DNA of 9,741 nucleotides. It comes from CAZTAR01 sp043813895 (GTDB lineage Bacteria; Planctomycetota; Phycisphaerae; UBA1845; UTPLA1). This document shows, piece after piece, positions 1 to 6,927 of this stretch; position 1 is the first letter of the stretch, and every line of letters begins with the position of its first letter. The notes beneath the pieces are model-generated. The model was given only the letters and a program-made list of their open reading frames with translations. It was not told the DNA's origin and ran no database searches. The stretch lies in contig JBDRKQ010000091.1 in assembly GCA_043813895.1 (NCBI GenBank), forward strand, positions 1-9,741, given 5' to 3'. The translations under genes were made by a program, and so were the position numbers.

Positions 1-129
1 GGCGAGACGCCTGTGCCACGAGAGGGCCTGGACCCGCCGGACGACCTTGCGGATCCCCCGGTCATAGTCGCGCCGCCGGTCCTCCTTGGACCGCCGGAAG
101 TCGTGCGACGGCTTCCCGGCGAGACACAC
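1..129 (-). CDS. Partial ORF at window edge, unknown basic protein N-terminus
   Basis: I do not recognise this gene. The minus strand is open from a GTG at 129-127 to base 1 without a stop (43 codons, truncated by the window edge). An in-frame TGA lies directly upstream (132-130), so GTG is the only canonical start in this frame. The case for coding is codon usage: 40 of 43 third positions are G or C, well above what the opposite strand shows. The peptide is strongly basic and charged, for example SKEDRRRDYDRGIRKVVRR near residues 14-32, which suggests an RNA- or DNA-contacting or coiled segment, though no family can be named. There is no clear Shine-Dalgarno sequence upstream, and the gene begins 178 bp after the cyclase stop. 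It could instead be the remnant of a gene whose 5' end has been lost. Confidence 0.4.
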   Translation of the reverse strand, partial: MCLAGKPSHDFRRSKEDRRRDYDRGIRKVVRRVQALSWHRRLA

Positions 130-307
130 TCAGTGCCGCCCGGTCCTGCGGTCAATCGGTAGCGAAACAGCGGCGGCGCTCAGCCGCGGTGTGGCCATGA
201 TGAACTGCGTTACTGGGACGCGCCCCCACACCTCGCCAGGGTACACGGGTTTTGGGCAGGCGTTACGTGGGCCACCAAGACGCAAGCCGGGATCACGTCG
301 CACGGCA
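130..307. other. Intergenic region downstream of the cyclase gene
   Basis: No convincing gene is visible here; the short ORFs lack codon bias and recognisable motifs. On the minus strand, about 120 bp after the cyclase stop, a small hairpin is possible (arms GCGGC at 173-177 and GCCGC at 183-187, 5-nt loop), followed by a short T-containing stretch (GCTGTTTCG). It is too weak to call a terminator. Confidence 0.4.
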
Positions 308-2239
308 TCAAACATCGTCTGCCACTTCGACTTCGTACAACTGGTGTGAACGGCCCGCGCCCCGAATATCCACGCGCTTCCACGGTTTTAGGCGGGCATC
401 TTCGCCGAGCTTTCGCCGGACCGACTCGCTGACGAGGATCTCGCCGCCGCTGGTGAACTGCTCGATCCTGGCCGCGAGGTTTACCGTCGCGCCGACGACG
501 GTGTAGTTCGACCGATCGCGCGAGCCGATGTGGCCCGCCGCGGCGGGTCCGCAGTGAATGCCGAGCCCGCAATCCAGCGGCGGCTGCCCGCGTGTTGTGC
601 GTAGGTGGTTCAGCTTGGCGAGGCGGCGCTTGATGGAGACGGCTGTCCGCACGGCCCGGGCCGCATGGTCCGCCTGCTCGAACGGCACCGAGAACACGGC
701 CATGACCTCGTCGCCGACGAACTTGTCGATGAAGCCGTCCTCTTGGAACACGGCCTCGGTGATGTAGTCGAAGTATTCGTTCAACATTTCGGCGACGTCC
801 GCGGGCGTCATCTCGGCCGTCTGCGCGGTGAAGTTCCGCAAGTCGCAGAAGAGCACGGACACCTCGCGCGTCTGGGTCTGACGGATCCGCTCGGGACTCT
901 GCTTCAAGGCCTCCAGCACGGTGTGCGACACCGACTGCCCGAACAACACCTCAATCTGACGCGCCCGTCGGGCGAGCCGTCGCGCGTTTTCGTTCAGCAT
1001 CACCCACTGCGCTGCAAGTCCCGACGCCATCGCTAAGGCCATTGCGATTAGCGGCGCGGCGAAGGGGACCAGCACGTTTCGCCCGAACAGCGAGAACGCC
1101 AGGCAAGTCCAACCGCCGAGGAACAGTGCCACGCCCGCCAGCACGTATCCCATGAGCAGCAATGTGCTGTGGCGGTGTTGCCACCAACGGCGCTGATTCC
1201 AGGCAAACAGGCCCGTCAGGAAGGCCATGGCGGCCGTAAGGAGTTGCCCGCGCCGGCCCACGGCCCAGGCGGAATCGAAATGTCTATCTTGAAGGATGTG
1301 CGCGACGGCATTGGCGTGGTAATAGACGCCCGGCACGAGATCGTCGGAGAGCGGCGTCACGAACGAGTCGCGAATCGATCGGGACTCGCCGATCAGCACG
1401 ATCGCACCGTCCACGTCGTTCGGCGTGAAGGTCCCGCGGACGGCCTCCTCGAACCGGAGCGTGCGCCAGCCGGCCCGCCCATCGGCATCCGACGACCTTA
1501 TCGAAGCCCAGTCGATCAATTCGCCCGGTCGGGCCGAGCGCGCTCCCAGGTGTGCCACGCCGTCTTCGAACTTCAACTCGGCGGATTCGTCTTCCCCCCA
1601 CACCGCGAACATCGCGAGCGTCAAGGGGAAGTGTGGAACCAGCTCCAGGCCGGTGATGTCGCCGTCCTGCGGGAGCAGTTCCAGGAACAGCTTTGGCGGA
1701 AAGCGGCGGAGCACGTTTCCCGTGTCGGGATAAACAGTGATCACGCCCTCGGAGGGACCGGCCTGGAGAAACGCGTCGGCCGCCCGGATCGCACGGCCGT
1801 CCGTGTGCGAAACTGCCAACACGACGTTTGCCTCACGCATCACTGCCGCGAGGGAATCGTCGATGGCCGGCGTGGTCAGGTCTTCGAGGTAGATGTCCAG
1901 CCCGACGACCAGCGCGCCGGATTCCCAGAGATTCGCCACGGCAGTCGGGAGATGTTCGCGGAGGTTGAACCGCTGCGGTCCTTGCTTCAAGCCTCGCCGG
2001 CTCGACTCGTCAATCTCGACGATCAGGATGTTCTCGGGTGGGCGGCGCGGCCCGCGCCAATGAAAACGCCAGTCGATCGTCAGGCCCTCGAGCCGTTCGA
2101 TGGCATTCGTTCCGGCGATCCAGAAACCCAGCGCACCGCATGCGAGCGGCGCCACGATCCACATCGCCCGTGCCTGTCGGCGGGACAGCAGGGGCCGATC
2201 TTCCAGGTAGGCCGTGGGGCTTTGGCGGTCCTCCGTCAT
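308..2239 (-). CDS. CHASE2-domain class III adenylate cyclase
   Basis: A membrane receptor predicted to convert ATP to cAMP in the cytoplasm in response to an extracytoplasmic signal. Order in the 643-aa product: short cytoplasmic tail; TM helix at ~27-44; CHASE2 sensor domain at ~46-315 (ILIVEIDESS near 71-80, VVGLDIYLED at 111-120, GVYYHANAVAHIL at 304-316); three TM segments at ~334-348, 359-380 and 386-414; a basic linker; class III catalytic domain at ~455-640. Every catalytic position can be seen: metal-binding D466 (VLFCDLRNFT) and D510 (FVGDE), adenine-selecting K506 and T580 (NYTVVG), transition-state N587 and R591 (VNLAAR). The lysine/threonine pair favours ATP over GTP. A584 stands where many bacterial relatives have Asp (GDTVN); this position is not catalytic. 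The ATG lies inside the TGA overlap of the upstream LPP20-like gene (2236-2239), implying translational coupling. Family assignment is firm; the ligand is unknown. Confidence 0.93.
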   Translation of the reverse strand: MTEDRQSPTAYLEDRPLLSRRQARAMWIVAPLACGALGFWIAGTNAIERLEGLTIDWRFHWRGPRRPPENILIVEIDESSRRGLKQGPQRFNLREHLPTAVANLWESGALVVGLDIYLEDLTTPAIDDSLAAVMREANVVLAVSHTDGRAIRAADAFLQAGPSEGVITVYPDTGNVLRRFPPKLFLELLPQDGDITGLELVPHFPLTLAMFAVWGEDESAELKFEDGVAHLGARSARPGELIDWASIRSSDADGRAGWRTLRFEEAVRGTFTPNDVDGAIVLIGESRSIRDSFVTPLSDDLVPGVYYHANAVAHILQDRHFDSAWAVGRRGQLLTAAMAFLTGLFAWNQRRWWQHRHSTLLLMGYVLAGVALFLGGWTCLAFSLFGRNVLVPFAAPLIAMALAMASGLAAQWVMLNENARRLARRARQIEVLFGQSVSHTVLEALKQSPERIRQTQTREVSVLFCDLRNFTAQTAEMTPADVAEMLNEYFDYITEAVFQEDGFIDKFVGDEVMAVFSVPFEQADHAARAVRTAVSIKRRLAKLNHLRTTRGQPPLDCGLGIHCGPAAAGHIGSRDRSNYTVVGATVNLAARIEQFTSGGEILVSESVRRKLGEDARLKPWKRVDIRGAGRSHQLYEVEVADDV

Positions 2240-3366
2240 CGTCTCGTGGAAAGTGCCAACTCCATGTCACTCGGCTGTTTGTCCAGGCACCCCTCGACGC
2301 CTGCCGCGACTGAATCGACGACCACGACGACTCGGCCGCCCCGTAGCAACGCGGCGCCTTGCGGGTCCTTGCGCAACTTCTCCGCGTCCTCCTTGGTCAG
2401 TACGATTTCGGTCTTGTTCTTTCCGGCCGCCTTGACGGCCTTGACAACGCGTCGTCGTCGGGTCTCCGTGGCCGGACTCGTCGTCGGGTTCGTCGTTGGT
2501 TGGCTTGTGACGGCTTTCTCGCGATTGTCGTCGTCGAGCGCTTGGAGGACAACCAATCGGCCTTGCCGGGCTGCCGTCCCGAGCACCACATCTACATGCT
2601 GAGCGTTGTGCGCGCCGCCTTGCCGCGCTAAGGGTCGCCAGCGCCCTTGTGCCGCCGATGCTCTATGGGGGCGAGCCTGCTCCGCGTACCGAACCGGCGG
2701 CGACACGCGCGCGCATGCCTCTTCGCTTACCGTGCACACGTCATAGAGCACCGCTCCGTCGGCCTGCGACACGACGGGAAATAGGCAGGGACGGATGCCC
2801 AGGCCCCTGGCGTCGATCACCAGGACCTCATCAGAATCGTCGTCCCGTGACGGGGCCAGCGTCAGCCGCCGCCGGCCGCTCTTGAGCATCTCTTGCTGTT
2901 GGTTCGCATAGATGACGGATGCCACGCTCTTGAGACCCCAGAGCGGCACCTTGATCTTCACGATGCACTCCGGCGGCTGGTTCTGGGGGCGCCAATCGAT
3001 TGAGATCGTCTCATGCCCTCTGATGATTCCTTGGATCTGGATCTCGGCATCCTCGATATCTGCGAAGCCGCCCTCATCATCGATTCGCAATCCGGCGGCA
3101 ATCGCCAGCGCATTCCGTGCAGCCACGACCTCCGCAGCGCGCCGAGCCATGAACTTGTCCTTGTCCGTGCGTCCGGGTGCTTGCCCTCGGCCCTCTGCGA
3201 TGACATGGCCGCACGTCCAGTCAACATGACCCCCTTGCACGCCTTGCACGCATGCCTTGAGTCCCGCCGGCAGAAATGCCTCCGCGCCCGGATCGTCGGC
3301 CGCCGCCACGCGAGAACCCCCGCACACGACCAACATCGCAACGCATGTCATTAAGCGCGTCATCAT
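2236..3366 (-). CDS. Secreted LPP20-like protein coupled to the cyclase
   Basis: A 376-aa exported protein of unknown exact role. The N-terminus is a signal peptide (hydrophobic core TCVAMLVVCGG, likely cleavage after VAA near residue 22); the LVVC motif is a poor lipobox because Val precedes Cys. Residues ~50-143 match the LPP20/FlgT-N style fold: an alanine-rich helix (FMARRAAEVVAARNALAIA), an E/D-rich strand, then IVKIKVPLWGLKSV. Residues ~180-212 (VLVIDARGLGIRPCLFPVV) and ~307-353 (VVKAVKAAGKNKTEIVLT and a VVVVVDS strand) resemble the C-terminal half of LPP20-type envelope proteins of deltaproteobacteria; this comparison is from memory. Residues ~226-300 form a low-complexity linker with looser codon bias (about 64% GC3 versus 76% just downstream). 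GGAG sits 8 nt before the first ATG. The start is 23 bp after the NTPase gene and the stop overlaps the cyclase start by ATGA. I infer that it supplies a periplasmic signal or scaffold for the CHASE2 receptor. Confidence 0.7.
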   Translation of the reverse strand: MMTRLMTCVAMLVVCGGSRVAAADDPGAEAFLPAGLKACVQGVQGGHVDWTCGHVIAEGRGQAPGRTDKDKFMARRAAEVVAARNALAIAAGLRIDDEGGFADIEDAEIQIQGIIRGHETISIDWRPQNQPPECIVKIKVPLWGLKSVASVIYANQQQEMLKSGRRRLTLAPSRDDDSDEVLVIDARGLGIRPCLFPVVSQADGAVLYDVCTVSEEACARVSPPVRYAEQARPHRASAAQGRWRPLARQGGAHNAQHVDVVLGTAARQGRLVVLQALDDDNREKAVTSQPTTNPTTSPATETRRRRVVKAVKAAGKNKTEIVLTKEDAEKLRKDPQGAALLRGGRVVVVVDSVAAGVEGCLDKQPSDMELALSTRR

Positions 3367-3389
3367 TTGCGCCGCTCCAAACGAGAGTC

Positions 3390-4457
3390 CTAGACGTTAA
3401 AGCGAAACGTAATCACGTCTCCATCCTGCACGACGTAACCCTTCGGTTCCAGCCGCATCTTGCCGGCGTTCTTCGCGCCTTTCAAGTCGGTGTTTGCCTT
3501 GAGGTCCTCGAAGGCCACCGTTTCCGCACGGATAAAGCCGCGCTGGATGTCGCTGTGGATGTTGCCCGCCGCTTCCCAGGCGGTGGTGCCACGCTTCACC
3601 GTCCATGCGCGCGTCTCGTTCTTGCCGCCGGCGGTCAGGAACGAAATCAATCCCAGTGCATCGTAGCATGTATGAATCAGTCGGGTCCGAGCCGATTCCG
3701 TCAGCCCGTAATCCGCCAGGAATGCCGCCCTGTCGGTCTCGCTCAGTTCCGCGATCTCCTCCTCAAGCTCCGCCGCCAGGGCGATCGTCGCGGCGGCGTG
3801 CTCGTGTTCGAAGGGCGGTGGCTTGGCCGCATCCGCCTCGCCCGTATTGATCACCACGAGCACCGGTTTGAGCGTCAGGAAACCGAGGCCGGCCGCGATC
3901 GCCCACTCCTCCTCATTCTGGATCGCGTTTGAGACGGGCGCTTCCGACTCCAACGACGCCTGCACGCGGCGCATCATCGCCAGTTCGCGGATTTCCCGGT
4001 CCCGCGTCTTCGTCGGCTTCTGCGTCGATTTTTCCAGCCTCTCGATTCGATTGAGTACCTGCTCCAGGTCCGCGAAGATCAGCTCTGTGTGCAGTTCCTC
4101 CAGGTCCGCCTTTGGATCGATCCTGCCCCGATACTTCGCGACGGCCTCAGACTCGAACGCCCGGACGACCATCACGATCCCCGTGCATAGGCGTACAGCC
4201 TGCATTGTCTTGCGGAACTCGGTCTGGCCGTGTGCGTCGGCCAGTGAAACGCCGGGCACGTCGAGGAACTCCAGGCGCACCGGCGTCTTCTTCTTGGGTT
4301 TGTACACTTCGAACAGGTGGTCCAACCGCTCGTCCGGCACATCGACGGCCGCCAGATGCTCCGTCGCGCCGTGGCCGGGGTCCGGCGGCTGTCCGGTGAT
4401 TGCTGAGAACAGCGTGGACTTTCCCGATTGCGGCGGGCCGATCAGTGCGAATCTCAT
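3390..4457 (-). CDS. Divergent YchF-like P-loop ATPase/GTPase with TGS domain
   Basis: A cytoplasmic P-loop NTPase of the Obg/YchF group, 355 aa from the chosen start; canonical YchF is about 363 aa. Motifs: P-loop GPPQSGKS at 7-14; G3-like DVPG at 66-69, with hydrophobic V70 where Ras-like enzymes use Gln; base-specificity motif NTGE at 204-207, the NxxE form that makes YchF prefer ATP over GTP; a helical insert at ~115-180; and a C-terminal TGS/DUF933 domain at ~272-355 (RAWTVKRGTTAWEAAGNIH, YVVQDGDVITFRFNV), which is very close to canonical YchF. The N-terminal G domain is much more diverged than the tail, so this is probably a paralogue rather than the housekeeping copy. The ATG at 4457 was preferred over an upstream ATG at 4592 because GAGGTG (4471-4466) lies 8 nt before it, homology begins there, and a promoter occupies the extension. 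It is first in a unit with the LPP20-like and cyclase genes. Confidence 0.88.
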   Translation of the reverse strand: MRFALIGPPQSGKSTLFSAITGQPPDPGHGATEHLAAVDVPDERLDHLFEVYKPKKKTPVRLEFLDVPGVSLADAHGQTEFRKTMQAVRLCTGIVMVVRAFESEAVAKYRGRIDPKADLEELHTELIFADLEQVLNRIERLEKSTQKPTKTRDREIRELAMMRRVQASLESEAPVSNAIQNEEEWAIAAGLGFLTLKPVLVVINTGEADAAKPPPFEHEHAAATIALAAELEEEIAELSETDRAAFLADYGLTESARTRLIHTCYDALGLISFLTAGGKNETRAWTVKRGTTAWEAAGNIHSDIQRGFIRAETVAFEDLKANTDLKGAKNAGKMRLEPKGYVVQDGDVITFRFNV

Positions 4458-4483
4458 GGCGGTGTCACCTCGCTTGCCGTGGG

Positions 4484-4511
4484 ATTCTAACACACTGGTG
4501 TGTGAGTTGAA
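4484..4511 (-). promoter_or_regulatory. Probable promoter of the NTPase-LPP20-cyclase operon with inverted repeat in the spacer
   Basis: Read on the minus strand, TTCAAC (4511-4506) and TAGAAT (4489-4484, 5 of 6 to the sigma-70 consensus, with an upstream TGT giving an extended -10) are 16 bp apart. A start near 4477 would give a leader of about 20 nt containing GAGGTG. The spacer carries an inverted repeat, ACACAC-CA-GTGTGT (4503-4490), placed where a dimeric repressor or activator could act. The -35 match is weak. Confidence 0.45.
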
Positions 4512-4591
4512 CACCCGCCGACCATGAGGCACCCGCCTTGGCCGGAGGGCACCTTCCGACAGACGGGAACGCACCCCCTCTGTGGGAAGCA

Positions 4592-4614
4592 CCGGCTTGA
4601 TACAAGCCGGCTTG
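4592..4614 (-). terminator. Overlapping palindromes, possible terminator after the permease gene
   Basis: CCGGCTTG (4592-4599), ATA, CAAGCCGG (4603-4610) form a perfect 8-bp stem with a 3-nt loop, starting about 15 bp beyond the permease stop. CAAGCCGGCTTG (4603-4614) is also a perfect 12-bp palindrome, so CCGGCTTG occurs twice as a direct repeat around CAAG. No T-tract follows in the minus direction, so this is not a classic intrinsic terminator. It marks the boundary between the export unit and the next operon. Confidence 0.4.
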
Positions 4615-4629
4615 GAGGGCGTTTTCCGC

Positions 4630-5493
4630 TTAGATATTCTCCGCGAAGTCGTACTCGCGGCGCCGGAACCACCACCAGCCCACGAGGAGAAACATCACCG
4701 ACACAGCCGCCGCCCCCAAAAACGGCACGTCGAAGGGGGACCGCCCTAGGATGAGACAGTCGCGATACGCCCGAATAATCGGTGTCATGGGGTTCAACTG
4801 GATGATTGCCCGCTTCCACCCCGTCGTGGCCTCCAGTTGGTACACGACGCACGTCACGAACATCCATAGCTGAATGACCGAGCGAAAAAGGAAGCCGACA
4901 TCGCGATAGAACAGATTGGCCATCGAGAGGAGCAGGCCGAGTCCGACCATGAACATCACCTGCACGGCTATCACGAGCGGGATGAACACCAACGTCCAGT
5001 GAAACTGGTAGCTCCATCCGTTCGACATGAAGTGGAAGACCACCGCCAGCACCACCAAGACGACCGTGGCGATCAGGAAGTCCACGAACGCGCTGATGAC
5101 CGCTGCCACGGGAAAGACCTCGCGCGGGAAGTAGATCTTTGTCACGAGTTGGCGGTTCGCCACCAACGAGCCGATCGCCACGGTCAGCCCGTTCGCGAAG
5201 AACATCCACGGCACCAGGCCGCTGAACGCGAAGAGCGGATAGGGCAGCGTCGCGGAGCCCGTCAGCTTCTGATTGTCGAGATTGATCACCGAGCCGAAGA
5301 CGAATGTGAAGACCATCATCATCGCCATCGGCGGCACAATCGCCCAGGCGGCCCCCAGCACAGAGTGCTTGTAGCGCACGCGGATGTCTCGCCAGGCCAG
5401 CATCCACATCAAGCCGCGATATCGATACAGCGTTCCAAGCCGCTTGGCAACGTCGCCGCTCGACTCCTGGTAGATACTCGTCAGCGTCGTCAT
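4630..5493 (-). CDS. ABC-2 type polysaccharide/polyol-phosphate export permease
   Basis: A 287-aa integral membrane subunit of the Wzm/TagG/KpsM class, which with an ATPase partner carries lipid-linked polysaccharide across the inner membrane. The N-terminal amphipathic segment ends in the family signature RDIRVRYKHSVLGAAW (35-50). Six TM segments are visible at about 45-68, 86-108, 127-154, 166-190, 202-220 and 257-276. Also typical are NLFYRDVGFLF (193-203), LNPMTPIIRAYRDCLI (233-248) and the charged tail RRREYDFAENI. Length is normal. The ATG overlaps the glycosyltransferase stop by ATGA (5493-5490), with GGGGAG 9 nt upstream inside that gene, so the two are translationally coupled. The usual neighbouring ATPase gene (Wzt/TagH type) is absent: the next gene is the YchF-like NTPase behind a hairpin and its own promoter. 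The substrate cannot be read from the sequence. Confidence 0.92.
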   Translation of the reverse strand: MTTLTSIYQESSGDVAKRLGTLYRYRGLMWMLAWRDIRVRYKHSVLGAAWAIVPPMAMMMVFTFVFGSVINLDNQKLTGSATLPYPLFAFSGLVPWMFFANGLTVAIGSLVANRQLVTKIYFPREVFPVAAVISAFVDFLIATVVLVVLAVVFHFMSNGWSYQFHWTLVFIPLVIAVQVMFMVGLGLLLSMANLFYRDVGFLFRSVIQLWMFVTCVVYQLEATTGWKRAIIQLNPMTPIIRAYRDCLILGRSPFDVPFLGAAAVSVMFLLVGWWWFRRREYDFAENI

Positions 5494-6680
5494 GAGACGT
5501 AACTCCCCGATGTCGCCGGTGACCGCGTCGCGCCCACCGCAATGCCGCCGCCCGCCGGCCGTGCAAGCGCCGCGTACCGGGCCGCATAAGCGTCGATCAT
5601 CTTGGACAGCGAAAACCGCGCGAGCACTTCTTGCCGGCCGGCCTCCGCCATTGTTGCCCTGTTCGCTTCGTCGGCTATCAACGATCGAATCGCCGCCGCC
5701 AGTTGATTTGTCGCGTTCGGCTCAACGAGTAGCCCGGTGCGACCGTCCTCGATGAGGTCTCGATTGCCGCCGACCGCAGTTGCGACTGCCGGTAATCCGC
5801 ATGACATCGCCTCGAGCAACGCGTTCGACAGCCCCTCCCACAGCGAGGGCAACACGAACGCATCCGCGGCCTGATAGTACGGCAGCACGTCTTGTTGCTC
5901 TCCGACAAACCGGATGTCGCGGCCACGGAGGTGGGTGTCCGCCCGGCGCCGCAGCTTCCCCTCGGCGTAGTCCCGTCCGACCAATACGAAGGTCATTCGA
6001 TCGGCGTCCGCGCCTAGTTTCCGAACGGCCTTCAGCAGCACGTCGTGCCCTTTGATCGGCTTCAGGTTGCCCACCGTGAGAACGATGAACCGATCGGCCG
6101 GCAGTTCGAGCCGCCGGCGGATCGTCGCCCGATCGTCGCTTGGCGAGAAGCGATCCGTATCCACACCGTTCGCCACCACGTCGAAACTGCCAGGCGGCAG
6201 CTTCAGCCTCTTTGCGATCGACGCGGCGGCCGAACTCCCGACGGCCCACCGCGCATCGCAGCGTGCGAGTGCCGCACGGTACAGCCGTCGCCTGATCCCG
6301 CCGTACGGCTTGTCAATGTCCTCGAATCCGTGAAAGCTGAACGCCACGGAAACGCCCCTACACATGCGAGCGGCGAGCAGCGAATCCAACAGCATGCTCA
6401 TTCCGCGGACGTGCAGCAGGTCCGCCGCATGTTCACGCAGGATTGAGGCGAGATTCAACGACCAGAATCGATCCCTCTTCCGCGCGGGCTGCCGAACAAG
6501 CGATACGTTCTCGCCCAGGTCTCGGCACGCCGCGTCACTCTCCGCATTCCAACCGCGGACGACCAACACGTGACGAAACCGCCTGCGATCCAGCCGGCGG
6601 AGGACTTCGAGAAGCTGCCGCTCCAGGCCACCGCGCGCAAGTTGCCACACGGGATGACAGACCGTGATTGGCTGCGACAT
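5490..6680 (-). CDS. Glycosyltransferase family 4 (GT-B fold)
   Basis: A cytoplasmic or membrane-associated retaining glycosyltransferase, 396 aa, that would transfer a sugar from a nucleotide donor during polysaccharide assembly. The N-terminal acceptor half starts with the GT4-typical HPVWQLARGGLERQLLEVL (9-27). The C-terminal donor half starts near VVANGVDTDRFSP (168-180) and holds VGNLKPIKGHD (203-213, K210) and the EX7E motif WEGLSNALLEAM (E282, E290), followed by CGLPAVATAVGG and DGRTGLLVEP. There is no signal peptide or TM segment. The ATG at 6680 was chosen because homology begins right there; an in-frame ATG at 6773 would add 31 residues without family resemblance. The best Shine-Dalgarno-like run (GGGAGGTG, 6711-6704) is 23 nt upstream, too far to serve this ATG comfortably. 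The stop overlaps the permease start, so the pair form one export operon. Sugar specificity is unknown. Confidence 0.9.
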   Translation of the reverse strand: MSQPITVCHPVWQLARGGLERQLLEVLRRLDRRRFRHVLVVRGWNAESDAACRDLGENVSLVRQPARKRDRFWSLNLASILREHAADLLHVRGMSMLLDSLLAARMCRGVSVAFSFHGFEDIDKPYGGIRRRLYRAALARCDARWAVGSSAAASIAKRLKLPPGSFDVVANGVDTDRFSPSDDRATIRRRLELPADRFIVLTVGNLKPIKGHDVLLKAVRKLGADADRMTFVLVGRDYAEGKLRRRADTHLRGRDIRFVGEQQDVLPYYQAADAFVLPSLWEGLSNALLEAMSCGLPAVATAVGGNRDLIEDGRTGLLVEPNATNQLAAAIRSLIADEANRATMAEAGRQEVLARFSLSKMIDAYAARYAALARPAGGGIAVGATRSPATSGSYVS

Positions 6681-6927
6681 TGAATCGGCTTTTGGGTGCG
6701 TGATACACCTCCCGTTGCATGGTGCGCGGCTGGCCGGCTTGGCGAAAGGGCGCAGACCTCCCTCCGCGCGCACGATGTGCGCACTCTTGGTTATCGGCCA
6801 TGCTGACGCATGGGATGAGCAGGAGCCTGGCTCTCGTGATTCGAGGTTCCTATGGAGGATGGGTGCGGGAAGGGCTTCTCGCTCCAGGGGGGCGTGCCAT
6901 TCGCTGACTCAGCCCGACTGACCGTTT
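6681..6927. other. Intergenic region between the kinase and glycosyltransferase genes
   Basis: 247 bp with no supported gene. Two small perfect inverted repeats are present: CCATGC-TGAC-GCATGG (6798-6813) and GCGCAC-GAT-GTGCGC (6768-6782). A good Shine-Dalgarno-like run, GGGAGGTG, lies at 6711-6704 on the minus strand. No convincing -35/-10 pair and no T-tracted terminator after the kinase stop were found, so whether the kinase and glycosyltransferase are co-transcribed is open. Confidence 0.5.

Noticed and set aside
173..187. Small hairpin after the cyclase as an intrinsic terminator
   Set aside because: A 5-bp stem with only three consecutive T residues downstream is not enough to support termination.
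1169..2602. 477-codon plus-strand ORF opposite the cyclase and LPP20-like genes
   Set aside because: Antisense shadow of two well-supported genes in GC-rich DNA. Its peptide is rich in Arg/Pro/Gly with no recognisable motif, and it runs across the boundary between the two real genes.
2570..2690. Possible double frameshift in the linker of the LPP20-like protein
   Set aside because: Codon bias loosens here and another frame is briefly GC3-rich, but that frame soon hits a stop. The annotated frame is open throughout and both flanking conserved blocks are in the same frame.
4458..4592. N-terminal extension of the YchF-like protein from the ATG at 4592
   Set aside because: The 45 extra residues have no family resemblance, overlap the predicted promoter and inverted repeat, and end where a good GAGGTG and the canonical MRFALIGPP start occur.
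6768..6813. Two small inverted repeats as a terminator after the kinase gene
   Set aside because: Stems are only 6 bp, they lie more than 110 bp from the kinase stop, and no T-tract follows; such palindromes are expected by chance in GC-rich DNA.
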